A stretch of DNA of 64,000 nt from Paenibacillus xerothermodurans (GTDB lineage Bacteria; Bacillota; Bacilli; Paenibacillales; NBRC-103111), in assembly GCF_002220865.2 (NCBI RefSeq), contig NZ_NHRJ02000011.1, positions 1 through 64,000 on the forward strand, given 5' to 3'. The translations under genes were made by a program, and so were the position numbers. Positions 34,223 through 43,583 of this stretch are shown here, in pieces. Each line of letters starts with the position of its first letter. The stretch's first letter is position 1. Below the pieces are notes generated by a model. That model saw only the letters and a list, made by a program, of their open reading frames with translations, was not told where the DNA came from and did not search any database.

Positions 34223-35394
34223 TGGACGGTTTGTGCCTCAATATGACAATTCACCCGTTTTGCGAAAAATTCGGGTTAGCTACAGTCGCCGTGCAGGTGC
34301 AGGATCTGCTGAACTACACGTCGATTGATCCGATGGTACAGCGTAAACTGAGCAATGGCCAACGGCGAAAAATAGCCAACTATTTGCAGGAGCGCGAACT
34401 CGACCGCGTGTTCTTCGGGCCGGTCACCTTGTCGCTGCGTGAAGTTAGCTTGTTGACGAAAGCGGAGAAGGGCTTGTTCCTTCGTCCGGGCTCCAAGCTC
34501 AGCGTGCTGGATGGACAGCACCGTATTTTAGCGCTGGGGTACGTGAATGAACAGCTGTTAAAAGAGGTAAGAAGCCATGAAAGAAAAGTCGCGGCATTAG
34601 TTCTCAAACAGCGCAGGGCGCCGGGTGATGAGCAAATCAAGCAGGAGCTTGAGCAAATGCAAGGGCTGGTCGAGCAGATTGAGCGACGCCGGCTGGAATT
34701 GATGGAGAGCGAGCTCGCGGTCCAAATTTATATTGGCTTGAGCGAAGAGGAAGAGAAACAGCTGTTCGGCGATATCAACTCGAAGGTACTGCTGGTGAGC
34801 AAAGAGCTGGGTCACTCGTTCGACAGCATTGATCCGCTCAACCTTGTCATACAGCAGGTAGTGGACCACAACATGTTCTTGAAAGGCGCAGGAGTGGAAC
34901 GTCGCGCGAATCTAACGTCGTATAACAAGAACTTCTCGTGCTTCAGCTGGTTGTATTCGACGGCCACGATGCTGTTCACCGGTAAAATGCAGCCATCCTA
35001 CGAATTAGCCCGTAAAATTCGGCAGGACCCATCTACATATGTAGAAATTTTACATCAGTTTTACAGCACGCTGCTGCCGCTTATGCCCGAACAGCCGGGA
35101 CTTCCGCAGTTCAGTTCGGCGAGCAGAGCGATGCAGGAGAGCATTGCTTTGTATGCCCACGGTCACCTATACCAAAATGGCGGTTATACCAAGGATTGGA
35201 CCTCTTGCCTCGCCATCTTCGAAGGCTTCGACTGGTCACATGAAAATTCCGTGTTAATCGAGCGGTTCGGCGTGTTGGACAATGGCAAACTGAATTTGAT
35301 ACATGAAAAATCGCTGCGCAAGCACGGCAAATTGGTCCAACTGTTCCGGGAGATGAACGGTGAACCTGCGGGAGACGCTGCCTCGAGCGCTTAA
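34222..35394 (+). CDS. DGQHR-domain protein, DndB-like (second of a pair)
   Basis: 390 residues from the ATG at 34222; a TTG one codon earlier is equally near the GAAGGAGG site. V-L-D-G-Q-H-R-I-L-A-L lies at about 95-105 and L-F-G-D-I-N-S near 183, the same two blocks as the neighbour, but a helical, charged insertion (about 115-165, rich in Glu, Gln, Arg) is particular to this copy. The two are divergent paralogues and probably form a heteromeric complex. A long hairpin closes the unit. Confidence 0.88.
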   Translation: MDGLCLNMTIHPFCEKFGLATVAVQVQDLLNYTSIDPMVQRKLSNGQRRKIANYLQERELDRVFFGPVTLSLREVSLLTKAEKGLFLRPGSKLSVLDGQHRILALGYVNEQLLKEVRSHERKVAALVLKQRRAPGDEQIKQELEQMQGLVEQIERRRLELMESELAVQIYIGLSEEEEKQLFGDINSKVLLVSKELGHSFDSIDPLNLVIQQVVDHNMFLKGAGVERRANLTSYNKNFSCFSWLYSTATMLFTGKMQPSYELARKIRQDPSTYVEILHQFYSTLLPLMPEQPGLPQFSSASRAMQESIALYAHGHLYQNGGYTKDWTSCLAIFEGFDWSHENSVLIERFGVLDNGKLNLIHEKSLRKHGKLVQLFREMNGEPAGDAASSA

Positions 35395-35414
35395 GCCAGC
35401 ACTGAACAAGCAAA

Positions 35415-35460
35415 CAAAGAGCCTTCCCGCCGCTCGGCTGAGCGCAAGGAAGGTTCTTTG
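35415..35460. terminator. Bidirectional terminator between the DGQHR pair and the ROK gene
   Basis: CAAAGAGCCTTCC pairs with GGAAGGTTCTTTG (one GU), and CGCTC/GAGCG extends the stem inward. A-rich on one side and T-rich on the other, between convergent genes. Confidence 0.75.
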
Positions 35461-35500
35461 CAGTGTGGGTGGGCTCAGAGCTTTCTCACATGGATTGGCC

Positions 35501-36733
35501 TCACACTTCCGTCAACTGATCGATCACCATTATCGCTGCTCCGGTAACCAGCGCTTCTTCGCCCAGATGACCCTGGCTGAACACAACCTGGTATGTTGGA
35601 TAGTGGTATGTATTGCGAATAGCTACGCGTGTCGCCGTTTGGAACAAGCTGGGATGGCTGCTGATCAGCGGACCGCCTAAGATTACCTTCTCGGGGTGCA
35701 GAATATTTAGTAAATTGGATAGCCCGATGCCAAAGAACGTTGCCGCCTGCGTGAAAATTTCCACCGTCAGAGGGTCGTTTTGCCGCAATGCTTGTACCAG
35801 ATGACTGAAATTGATTTTCTCGGGATGGTCCTCTAGGGTGAGCAGCAAGCTCGATCTTCCCTGCTTCAGTCTGGCCTGTGCCTGCTGTTCGATGGCATGA
35901 ATGGATGCGAACGTCTCCAGACATCCGTAATTTCCGTGATCACCGAGGCGTGGCCCATCGGTCTGGATAATCATCTGGCCGTTAGAGCCCTCCATGTCGA
36001 CCGCGCCATACACTACTTTGCCGTTGGACATCATTGAAGAGCGGATGCCTACGCCTACATGTACATACAGCAAATGCCGATAGTCCCTGTTCCTGTCGGA
36101 CCACGATTCTCCGATAAGCGCCGTATTGGCGCCATTGTCTAGCAGCACCGGGAAGCCGAGCCGTTCGCTGAAATATCCGGTTACCTCAACATTCCGCCAC
36201 CCGGCTGCGGGGAAGTGCAGCGGCTCAAGGATCGTACCTGACACGCGATCCAACGGACCGACTGCCCCGATGCCCATTCCGAGTACCGCGTCAGACGGAA
36301 TCCCATGCGACTTCAACATGGTCTGTGCCGTTTGCGCTATCTCCGGAAGCAGGCGCCCGGGTGTTAAACTCTCATCCATCAACCAATTCGCCGCGTCCAG
36401 CCGATTCAGGTGCAAATCGCACAGAATAAGCTTGGTGTGCAGGCGAGAAATGTCAAGCCCAAATACATAGCCCGCTTTAGGATTCGTCTGATACAGAATG
36501 GGACGGCGGCCCCCGGTGGACTCACCGTATCCGGCCTCCAACAGCCAATTCTGCGCGGTGAGCTCCTCGAGCGTGCGCGTTAACGTGCTCCCGGTCATTC
36601 CGCTCTGCTCTAGTAAATCGATTTTCGATACGGTGCCATGCCGACGGATTAGCTCATAAATCTCTTTGTGCTTGCGGCCTCCGATCTCTCGGATCAAATG
36701 GTGATGCATCGCGATCCCCCAATACTTAATCAT
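35501..36733 (-). CDS. ROK-family transcriptional repressor (XylR/NagC type)
   Basis: 410 residues; an internal ATG at 36709 (402 residues, with GGGGGATC upstream) is an alternative start. The N-terminal winged helix (about 20-75) has V-S-K-I-D-L-L-E-Q-S-G-M-T-G-S-T. The ROK sugar-kinase-like domain follows, with F-G-L-D-I-S-R near 95 and L-D-N-G-A-N-T-A-L-I-G-E-S near 195. The usual zinc motif C-x-C-G-x-x-G-C-x-E is degenerate (G-N-Y-G-C-L-E), with only the last Cys kept. It is likely to control sugar genes, but none is adjacent. Confidence 0.9.
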   Translation of the reverse strand: MIKYWGIAMHHHLIREIGGRKHKEIYELIRRHGTVSKIDLLEQSGMTGSTLTRTLEELTAQNWLLEAGYGESTGGRRPILYQTNPKAGYVFGLDISRLHTKLILCDLHLNRLDAANWLMDESLTPGRLLPEIAQTAQTMLKSHGIPSDAVLGMGIGAVGPLDRVSGTILEPLHFPAAGWRNVEVTGYFSERLGFPVLLDNGANTALIGESWSDRNRDYRHLLYVHVGVGIRSSMMSNGKVVYGAVDMEGSNGQMIIQTDGPRLGDHGNYGCLETFASIHAIEQQAQARLKQGRSSLLLTLEDHPEKINFSHLVQALRQNDPLTVEIFTQAATFFGIGLSNLLNILHPEKVILGGPLISSHPSLFQTATRVAIRNTYHYPTYQVVFSQGHLGEEALVTGAAIMVIDQLTEV

Positions 36734-37048
36734 GTGATACTCCGCGGTTCAGCTTGAAAACACACTAGCCGCATTATACACCAGTTACCCTGCGGTTCAC
36801 CACAGAGGCCGCCGACTCAACTAATTCACCGCACCCTCTATTCGCTGACACACTGCAGCTGCACGAATACATTATGACGCCTACGCGAAAATTTGTTAAG
36901 ATAAGGTTGCCGAGCACCGGTAAACACAATCAAAGAAAGACTTAAGTGCCATTGATACTATTTGTATCAAGGCATGCGATATACGATTTGTCGTCCCGTC
37001 GCAGGACGCACAATCCCGACGGCGGCACGTGAGAGAGGAGAATCAACC
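36734..37048. other. Divergent intergenic region between the ROK regulator and the methyltransferase
   Basis: 315 bp with no supported gene. It must hold promoters for both divergent transcripts. An AT-rich part near 36890-36910 (AATTTGTTAAGATAAGG) could be a methyltransferase promoter, but no full match is convincing. Confidence 0.4.
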
Positions 37049-37789
37049 ATGTCGGACTGGTACAAAAAAAGCTTTGGCAATGATTATTTGTTAGTATACA
37101 AGCACCGGGATTTGGAAGGGGCCTACAATGAGGTCAAGCGAATGATTGATTGGCTGCAGCTTGAGCCGGGGGCGCAGGTGCTGGATTTATGCTGCGGCAT
37201 GGGCCGACATTCGATGGCTTTAGCCGATTTCGGCTACCGTGTCACAGGAGTGGATTTATCCGAGGTACTTTTGCATCAGGCCAGACGACTCGACACAGAT
37301 GGTAACGTCCGCTGGATCCATGGGGACATGAGGGAGGTCCCGCTATCACAAACGTATGATGCGGTGGTTAACTTATTCACATCTTTCGGTTATTTTGAGG
37401 CGGATATCGAAAACGAAAGAGTGCTGCATGAAATCCACAGGCTGCTTTCACCGGAACAGGGGCAGTTTATTATCGATTACCTCAATCCTGGCTATGTTCG
37501 CACACATCTGGTCCCTTTTTCCAGGCGGCAGGACGGGGACGTGAGTATTGAGGAGTCCCGTCAAATCATAGACGGTTTCGTGCGCAAGACAATCGTGGTC
37601 AGTGAACCGGGGAAACCGGAACGCACTTATATGGAACAGGTGAAGCTTTATGATCTGGCAGACTTTATGGGCATGCTGGACCGGGCCGGACTTGCAGCAG
37701 CGCATGTGTTTGGAAATTATGATGCGTCCGCGTATGATCATGAGGACTCGAAGCGGATGATTTTCGTCGGACACCGGAAAGGACAGTGA
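37049..37789 (+). CDS. Class I SAM-dependent methyltransferase
   Basis: 246 residues from the ATG at 37049 (GAGAGAGGAGAATCAACC upstream). SAM-binding motif I is V-L-D-L-C-C-G-M-G-R-H-S at about 47-58, and motif II acidic residue is in V-T-G-V-D-L-S near 70. Its pattern is that of small-molecule methyltransferases of the UbiE/CmoA-like group; substrate unknown. It lies 6 bp before the metallo-hydrolase gene and is probably co-transcribed. Confidence 0.88.
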   Translation: MSDWYKKSFGNDYLLVYKHRDLEGAYNEVKRMIDWLQLEPGAQVLDLCCGMGRHSMALADFGYRVTGVDLSEVLLHQARRLDTDGNVRWIHGDMREVPLSQTYDAVVNLFTSFGYFEADIENERVLHEIHRLLSPEQGQFIIDYLNPGYVRTHLVPFSRRQDGDVSIEESRQIIDGFVRKTIVVSEPGKPERTYMEQVKLYDLADFMGMLDRAGLAAAHVFGNYDASAYDHEDSKRMIFVGHRKGQ

Positions 37790-37795
37790 CAGCGC

Positions 37796-38776
37796 GTGAA
37801 TCCTTTGCACATTTTACATAACGATGATATCTACCAAATCAAAGTACCTCTGCCGTTTCCGCTGCGTTGGGTCAACAGCTACTTGATAAGGGGCAGCGAT
37901 GGCTGGACCATCGTTGATCCGGGGCTGCATACCGACGCCGCCGTACAGCTGTGGGAGCGGGTCCTCGGCGAGTTGCGGATCGGCTTTCAGGACATCGAAC
38001 AGATCGTGCTTACCCATCACCACCCGGACCATTACGGGCTGGCGGGGTTATTCCAACGGCGCTCGCAAGCGCCTGTGCTAATGTCAAAAATAGGCTATGA
38101 GCAAACACGCCTCCTCTGGGCTGATGATCAGCCGATGACCGAGACGCTTCTGCAGCTGTTTCGAAGCCACGGACTGCCGTCCGACCAGCTTGAGCGAATG
38201 AAGGATCATATGGACGAATTCGTGCCGATGGTGACACCTGAGCCGGACGTGTCGTTTATCGCGCTGGGTGAATCGCTTCCGCTAGGGGATCATCACTATG
38301 AGACACTTCATACGCCCGGCCACGCATCGGGGCACGTATGCTTTTACCGCCGTGACACGAAAGATATGCTGTGCGGCGATCATGTCATTCCACAGATTTC
38401 ACCCAACGTGAGCTATTTGCCGGGAATTGACGAGAATCCGCTCGCCAGCTTCCTGTGCAGCTTGGATGAAATAAGCCGCTATGAGGTGGACATGGCTTAT
38501 CCAGGACACCGGGAGCCGTTCGCAGATTTCGGCAAAAGGGCGAGTGATCTGATCCGCCATCATGAGACACGCTTGCAAACGATGCGCAGCATGGTGTCCG
38601 CAGAGCCGCTCACCGGCTACGAGGTGTGCCTGCAGGCATTTGGTGACAGGCTGACACTGCATCAGCTGCGATTCGCGCTGTCGGAAACGCTGGCCCACCT
38701 CATATTCTTACGGGAAGCCGCGCTGGTAGAACAGATCGACCACGCCGGGCTCACTCGCTACCGGTCGATTGGCTGA
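37796..38776 (+). CDS. Metallo-beta-lactamase-fold hydrolase
   Basis: 326 residues from a GTG. The zinc-binding signature T-H-H-H-P-D-H is at about 78-84 (H-x-H-x-D-H), with later ligands H in H-T-P-G-H-A-S-G-H near 175 and D in L-C-G-D-H near 195, and Y-P-G-H near 242. The long C-terminal helical region (about 250-326) is as in glyoxalase-II-like hydrolases of Firmicutes. Substrate is unknown, perhaps a thioester or lactone. It follows the methyltransferase by 6 bp. Confidence 0.9.
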   Translation: MNPLHILHNDDIYQIKVPLPFPLRWVNSYLIRGSDGWTIVDPGLHTDAAVQLWERVLGELRIGFQDIEQIVLTHHHPDHYGLAGLFQRRSQAPVLMSKIGYEQTRLLWADDQPMTETLLQLFRSHGLPSDQLERMKDHMDEFVPMVTPEPDVSFIALGESLPLGDHHYETLHTPGHASGHVCFYRRDTKDMLCGDHVIPQISPNVSYLPGIDENPLASFLCSLDEISRYEVDMAYPGHREPFADFGKRASDLIRHHETRLQTMRSMVSAEPLTGYEVCLQAFGDRLTLHQLRFALSETLAHLIFLREAALVEQIDHAGLTRYRSIG

Positions 38777-38981
38777 ACAGGTTTTCCGGTGGCAGAAAAG
38801 CACGGAATTAAGAGATTGCAGTTGCCGGGTCCCTGTGTGGTGTGCGGTATGCCCAACGTGGTGTATGATGCCGGTGTGAGTGACAAACAAGTTTGCATTG
38901 GTTAATGTGTATCAGCGTATCATGGATCATATTTAACCCGAAAAGATCAGATCAGCTCGCGTAGTTTACGCGCAAGCCACA

Positions 38982-39014
38982 ACGGCCCGACCATCACTCA
39001 CATGGTCGGGCCGT
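38982..39014. terminator. Bidirectional terminator between convergent genes
   Basis: A perfect 13-bp stem ACGGCCCGACCAT / ATGGTCGGGCCGT with a 7-nt loop. It lies just after the minus-strand PgpA-like gene's stop and downstream of the metallo-hydrolase gene, so it probably serves both. Confidence 0.8.
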
Positions 39015-39047
39015 TCCGTGTCAGTTTATTCTATTGTACGCCTGGTC

Positions 39048-39599
39048 TCACGCATTACCCAGCGGAAGAGCTGACCCGACGCCGGCACGGGCTTTCGCTT
39101 CTTTTTCCTCCTGCTTGCGGTGGGCGAGGCGGCTGCTGGCCGAGGCCGAGATCGCTCCGACGATGTCATCGAGGAATGTATGTTTACGCTCTCCGTGCTT
39201 ATCGTTAAGCATTTTAAGAATGCCCGGCTTGATCTTGTCAATGTACCCGAAATTGGTAAACCCGATGCTGCCGTATACATTGACGATGGACAATGCAAGT
39301 ATCTCATCGCACCCGTATAGCGGCTCGTCGTTCTCCAGCATTTCCTGCAGGGGTGAGATGAGCTTCCCTTGTTCCGCCAAAATATCCAACTGAATCCCGG
39401 TCAAGATCGCATTTTGCACCTCGCGTTTTCCCACGACCTTTCCTACGCTTTCCAAACATTCCTCCAAGGACAGATCCGGATAATAGTCCTTTTGCAGCAT
39501 ATGAGTCAGCTCAGCGATATCTTTCAAGTCGACGCCGCGACGTGACAGCCATGCTAGCGATGCATCCGCCACGGCCTGTGAATTCAGGTTATACAGCAA
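39048..39599 (-). CDS. Phosphatidylglycerophosphatase A-family protein (YutG-like)
   Basis: 183 residues from TTG (ACAGGAGGAACTTACAT upstream). The YutG/PgpA pattern is visible: an N-terminal region with R-R-G-V-D-L-K-D-I-A, then G-C-D-E-I-L-A-L-S-I-V-N-V-Y-G-S-I-G-F-T-N-F-G-Y-I-D-K, and a conserved H-T-F-L-D-D-I-V-G-A. PgpA removes phosphate from phosphatidylglycerophosphate in phospholipid synthesis, but the Bacillus-type soluble members lack membrane helices and their role is less certain. It is monocistronic and convergent with the upstream hydrolase. Confidence 0.85.
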   Translation of the reverse strand: MLYNLNSQAVADASLAWLSRRGVDLKDIAELTHMLQKDYYPDLSLEECLESVGKVVGKREVQNAILTGIQLDILAEQGKLISPLQEMLENDEPLYGCDEILALSIVNVYGSIGFTNFGYIDKIKPGILKMLNDKHGERKHTFLDDIVGAISASASSRLAHRKQEEKEAKARAGVGSALPLGNA

Positions 39600-39661
39600 A
39601 TGTAAGTTCCTCCTGTAGCGTGCAGCCGAGCGCCGGCGAATTTGGCTATCCTTCTCAGAGG

Positions 39662-40546
39662 CTAGATCTGCATATAGTTTTTACCATGTGTTTTCGCTTG
39701 ATACATTGCGTGATCCGCGAAGTCGATCAGATCCATGCCGTCGGTGGCGTCCCTAGGATATATCGCCGCACCTATACTGCATGTCACGGAAATTTGCTGC
39801 TGCGCAATACATAACGGGTCGTTCAGCGCGCCCGCAATCCGCCGGGTAAGCACATGCACATCATCCGCTTGCTTGAGCTGCGGCAGTACAATGATGAACT
39901 CGTCTCCGCCTAGTCTGCATACCATATCGGACGCCCTTACACATTTGGTCAGTCGGGAGGCCAAAATTCTAAGCACCTCGTCACCCGCGCTATGCCCATA
40001 CCGGTCATTAATTAATTTGAAGTCATCCAGATCCAGATACAGAACAGCGAGCTGGCGGCTATGCCGCTTGGCAGCTATCATCGCCTGTTTGTAGCGGTCG
40101 TGGAACAGCCGGCGGTTCGGCAGGCCTGTCAGTGCATCGTAGTAAGCCATCCGCGTCAAATTGTCGTGTTCGCGCTTGATCCCGCTTATATCTCTGGCAA
40201 TCAATCCCACGCTCACCGGAGCGTCACCTGCGTAGATTACGCTGGCCTTGCCCTGCACCCACAGTTCGGTACCGTCGTGCCGGACGTATCGGTATTCCAG
40301 CACGAACGGTGACAGATCCCGTGTCAGCTGGGCAAAAGCGCGATAGAACGCGGGAGCGTCCGCCCGATGAATCCAGCTTGCGCCTGGAGAGCCTAGCATG
40401 GAGGCTGCCGGAATTCCCAATAATTTTGAAAACGACGGTGAGCTGTATGTCACCATCCCGTCCAGTGTTAATCCCTGAATTAGGTCGTTGCTTTGTTCGA
40501 TCAACTGCGAGAAGAACATATCTTGGCCAATCAGTCCGACATGCAA
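39662..40546 (-). CDS. PAS-GGDEF diguanylate cyclase
   Basis: 294 residues from the TTG at 40546, which is spaced properly from AGAGGTGATCC; a GTG at 40555 lies inside that ribosome site. A PAS domain (about 12-120) precedes the GGDEF domain (about 125-292). The active site reads R-L-G-G-D-E-F intact and the inhibitory I-site R-A-S-D lies five residues before it, so it should make cyclic di-GMP and be feedback-inhibited. No membrane segment is seen, so the PAS domain senses an intracellular cue. Confidence 0.92.
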   Translation of the reverse strand: MHVGLIGQDMFFSQLIEQSNDLIQGLTLDGMVTYSSPSFSKLLGIPAASMLGSPGASWIHRADAPAFYRAFAQLTRDLSPFVLEYRYVRHDGTELWVQGKASVIYAGDAPVSVGLIARDISGIKREHDNLTRMAYYDALTGLPNRRLFHDRYKQAMIAAKRHSRQLAVLYLDLDDFKLINDRYGHSAGDEVLRILASRLTKCVRASDMVCRLGGDEFIIVLPQLKQADDVHVLTRRIAGALNDPLCIAQQQISVTCSIGAAIYPRDATDGMDLIDFADHAMYQAKTHGKNYMQI

Positions 40547-40810
40547 GCGGATCACCTCTATGGAGTATGGAAATAAAGTTCGTCTAATATTTCAACTATT
40601 GCAGTGTGTTTGTGCGCAAATGGTTCCCTGCGGAACATGAGGCCCGGCAATCACATTTTATTATAAAAACAGCAGCCGCCCATTACAATACAATATGTAT
40701 CAAAGTTTTGGTTTTCACAGAAATCACTGGCATAAAACTTGTCTCCTGCTCGTATAGTGGGAATAAGAGACAAGGACAAACAATCCCGATTATCAAGGAG
40801 GAACTATTCA

Positions 40811-41857
40811 ATGAAATCTCATAAGTGGACGCGATTCGCAGCAGTCACCGGCATCGTTGTACTGCTGGCGTCAGGCTGCTCCATACCGGAAACGAAGGAA
40901 CATACCCAATCCATTGATCCTCCTCCGACTGGTGCGGAATCCGACGCCGGGCCGGCGCAAGCCGTAAGCGGCTCCGTTGCGCAGGTTGCGTCCTCGGTCA
41001 CTGTATATGCAACGGATGCCAATGGCTTTGTCGCACCTGTCGGGGTAATGGTGGACACTTCCGTCGAGGTCGCCAAAAAAGCGTTGGAAGTGATGGTCGA
41101 GGACGGACCGTCTGCGGGCAAGCTGCCGTCGGGCTTTACCGCTATCATTCCTAAAGGTACAACGGTCAAAGGGATCGACATCAAAAAGGATCAGAAACTC
41201 GCTGTTGTGGATTTTTCCAAGTCATTCACCGATTATAATGTGCAGGATGAACGTAAAATATTGGAAGCAATCACGTGGACGATGACAGGCTTTCCAGCCG
41301 TCGAGAAAGTGGAGCTTCGCGTTGAGGGCACACCGCTCAAGGAAATGCCGCAGGGTGCCACGCCGCTGGATGAACCGCTCACCCGTGCGATGGGCATTAA
41401 TCTTGAGAAGCCCGAAGACGTTGAATATGGTCAATCCACACCGGTGACCTTGTATTTCTTGGGACAAAACACAGACAATTACAAATATTATGTGCCGGTG
41501 ACCAGAATGATCAAACGTACGGACAACGTCGCTCAGGCAGTGGTTGAGCAGCTCATCGCCGGACCGGATCAAACGACAGGCCTGGCCGGTGTGATGACGC
41601 CAGGTGCGGAACTGAAAGAGTTGAAGAAGGCGAACGATCTAATCACTGTGGATTTCTCGGAGGGCATACTGGGAGCCGACAAAAAAGCTCCGGCCGAAGC
41701 GCTTAACGCCGTCGTATTATCTTTGACCGAAAACGCCGGCCTGGCCACCAAGGTGCAAATCACCGTGGGCGGCAATGCCAAAGTGAGCTCAAGCGGCGAT
41801 GTCAACTACAGCCAGCCGGTAAGCCGGCCCTCCACCGTCAATTCGGTGAAGCTATAG
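40811..41857 (+). CDS. gerM: GerM-like lipoprotein with two GerMN domains
   Basis: 348 residues from the ATG at 40811, preceded by CAAGGAGGAACTATTCA. The lipoprotein signal ends L-A-S-G-C near residue 24. Two GerMN domains follow at about 70-190 and 210-330, each with the V-x-x-V-E/A-V-V-E-Q-L-I pattern. Bacillus GerM is needed for sporulation and germination (engulfment and SpoIIIAH-SpoIIQ complex assembly). The gerM-rph-rdgB order is as in Bacillus. Confidence 0.93.
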   Translation: MKSHKWTRFAAVTGIVVLLASGCSIPETKEHTQSIDPPPTGAESDAGPAQAVSGSVAQVASSVTVYATDANGFVAPVGVMVDTSVEVAKKALEVMVEDGPSAGKLPSGFTAIIPKGTTVKGIDIKKDQKLAVVDFSKSFTDYNVQDERKILEAITWTMTGFPAVEKVELRVEGTPLKEMPQGATPLDEPLTRAMGINLEKPEDVEYGQSTPVTLYFLGQNTDNYKYYVPVTRMIKRTDNVAQAVVEQLIAGPDQTTGLAGVMTPGAELKELKKANDLITVDFSEGILGADKKAPAEALNAVVLSLTENAGLATKVQITVGGNAKVSSSGDVNYSQPVSRPSTVNSVKL

Positions 41858-42079
41858 CAATATAGTATCCTATTTCTCTTAACCAGGAATAGCGAAATTG
41901 AATCAGGGGGCGCATGCCCCCTGACTTGTCGAGAAAGTGCCTGATATAATGGTATAGCGAAAATAAAGGTGGCACGTATCCTCTGGAGGAGCGATGGCGT
42001 CCACCCCGCCTGCAACAATCTTCGCGAGCCAATTGGGCACTTTCTCGATGCTTTCGGGGGCTGCGCTCCGTTCGTTCTG

Positions 42080-42109
42080 TTGGAACTTGCCTGGGCACTC
42101 TGTTACAAT
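42080..42109 (+). promoter_or_regulatory. Putative sigma-A promoter of rph-rdgB
   Basis: TTGGAA (42080-42085) and TACAAT (42104-42109), spacer 18 bp, 40 bp before the rph ATG. This would let rph be made without the sporulation promoter of gerM. Confidence 0.5.
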
Positions 42110-42148
42110 GGGAAAGGCTGTAAATGCTTAAGGAGGATACATAACGGT

Positions 42149-42913
42149 ATGAGAAATGATGGGAGAGAAAGTAATCAAACACGTCCTGTTTTAATAACCG
42201 CTCACTACATTAAGCATGCGGAAGGTTCGGTGCTAATTGAAGTGGGGGATACAAAAGTAATATGCACGGCGAGCGTTGAAGAACGGGTGCCGCCGTTTAT
42301 GAAGGGGCAAGGCAAAGGCTGGGTGACCGCGGAATATTCCATGCTGCCGCGGGCTACTCAGGTTCGCAACCAGCGGGAGGCGGCTAAGGGCAAGCTGGGC
42401 GGCAGAACTATGGAGATTCAGCGGTTGATTGGGCGTGCCCTGCGCTCGGTAGTGAACCTCCAGGCGCTCGGCGAGCGTTCCATCACGCTTGATTGCGACG
42501 TGATTCAGGCTGATGGAGGAACCAGGACTACTTCAATCACAGGCGCCTTTGTCGCCATGGCGTTTGCCATTGATAAACTGTGCAAGGATAAGAAGCTGCC
42601 CAAGTATCCGATCAACGATTTTCTAGGCTCGGTAAGCGTCGGTGTCGTGGGTGACACGGCATGCCTGGATTTGAACTATGAAGAGGATTCCAGGGCCAAG
42701 GTGGATATGAATGTAGTTATGACCGGCACGGGCAAGTTTGTCGAAGTACAGGGCACAGGAGAAGATGCGCCTTTTTCCCGCCGAGAGCTGGATGAACTGC
42801 TGGAGCTGGCGGAAAGCGGTATCCAATCGATGATCAGGCAGCAGGAGGCAGTGTTAGGGCCGGACATCTCAGCACGGATAAGGAGCGGTTCGAGTGCGGG
42901 AAATAGGGAATGA
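42149..42913 (+). CDS. rph: Ribonuclease PH
   Basis: A phosphorolytic 3'-5' exoribonuclease that trims tRNA 3' ends, active as a hexamer in the cytosol. 254 residues from the ATG at 42149, normal family length; longer in-frame starts upstream are not supported. It starts R-N-D-G-R and has the signature [11 protein letters not shown] near 70, phosphate-binding R-T-T-S-I-T-G near 125 and D-L-N-Y-E-E-D catalytic acids near 178. AAGGAGG precedes it. It overlaps rdgB by 20 bp. Confidence 0.95.
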   Translation: MRNDGRESNQTRPVLITAHYIKHAEGSVLIEVGDTKVICTASVEERVPPFMKGQGKGWVTAEYSMLPRATQVRNQREAAKGKLGGRTMEIQRLIGRALRSVVNLQALGERSITLDCDVIQADGGTRTTSITGAFVAMAFAIDKLCKDKKLPKYPINDFLGSVSVGVVGDTACLDLNYEEDSRAKVDMNVVMTGTGKFVEVQGTGEDAPFSRRELDELLELAESGIQSMIRQQEAVLGPDISARIRSGSSAGNRE

Positions 42914-43523
42914 GATCGTTATCGCCACGAGCAACGCAGGCAAGGTCAAGGAGTTCGCGCCTCTGTTCCAGGAGAAGGGCATTGCGGTAAAAAGCTTACG
43001 TGATTTTGATGATTTACCGGAAATCATTGAGGATGGGGAGACATTTGCGGCTAACGCACTTATCAAAGCCCGCACCATCGCACTGCATCTGCGTCTCCCG
43101 GTTATCGCCGATGACTCCGGACTTACCGTGGATAGATTGGGCGGCGAGCCGGGGGTATATTCAGCGCGCTACGCTGGCGCACATGCCACTGACGAGCAAA
43201 ACAACCGCAAGCTGCTGGACCGGCTGAAGCAGCTGCCTGCCGTCGGTCAAAGCGAGGCGGGCGGGCCGGAGATCCTGAGCCCCGCGCGTTTTGTCTGCGC
43301 CATCTGCCTGGTGAATGCGGATGGCGAGCCGGTAGCCGAGGTGGAAGATTATTGTGAGGGTGCCATTCTTCCGCAGGGCCGCGGCGAGTACGGGTTTGGC
43401 TATGACCCGTTGTTTTATCTCCCTGCTTACGGTAAAACCATGGCGGAGCTTAGCATCGAGCAAAAGAACAAAGTAAGCCACCGAGGCCATGCCATCCGGC
43501 GCCTCTGGGAAGCTCTACAGTAG
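42894..43523 (+). CDS. rdgB: XTP/dITP diphosphatase (RdgB/HAM1)
   Basis: Removes ITP, dITP and XTP from the nucleotide pool, preventing their incorporation. 209 residues from a GTG inside the rph end. [10 protein letters not shown] at about 13-21 is the substrate-binding loop, and the D-D-S-G-L motif near 70 and F-G-Y-D-P near 168 are family signatures. It is translationally coupled to rph and closed by a terminator. Confidence 0.95.
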   Translation: MREIGNEIVIATSNAGKVKEFAPLFQEKGIAVKSLRDFDDLPEIIEDGETFAANALIKARTIALHLRLPVIADDSGLTVDRLGGEPGVYSARYAGAHATDEQNNRKLLDRLKQLPAVGQSEAGGPEILSPARFVCAICLVNADGEPVAEVEDYCEGAILPQGRGEYGFGYDPLFYLPAYGKTMAELSIEQKNKVSHRGHAIRRLWEALQ

Positions 43524-43532
43524 TTAACAGCC

Positions 43533-43575
43533 AAGACGGGATCCGCGTGGGATGCGGAAATCCCGTCTTTTTTGG
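43533..43575 (+). terminator. Intrinsic terminator after rdgB
   Basis: AAGACGGGAT pairs with ATCCCGTCTT, with CCGC/GCGG inside, followed by six T. The facing asnB gene ends just beyond it, so it may work both ways. Confidence 0.85.
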
Positions 43576-43583
43576 CATGTACA

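Noticed and set aside
41858-42148. T-box-like string (GGTGGCACG) before rph
   Set aside because: No specifier loop or terminator-antiterminator pair, and rph is not an aminoacyl-tRNA or amino acid gene.
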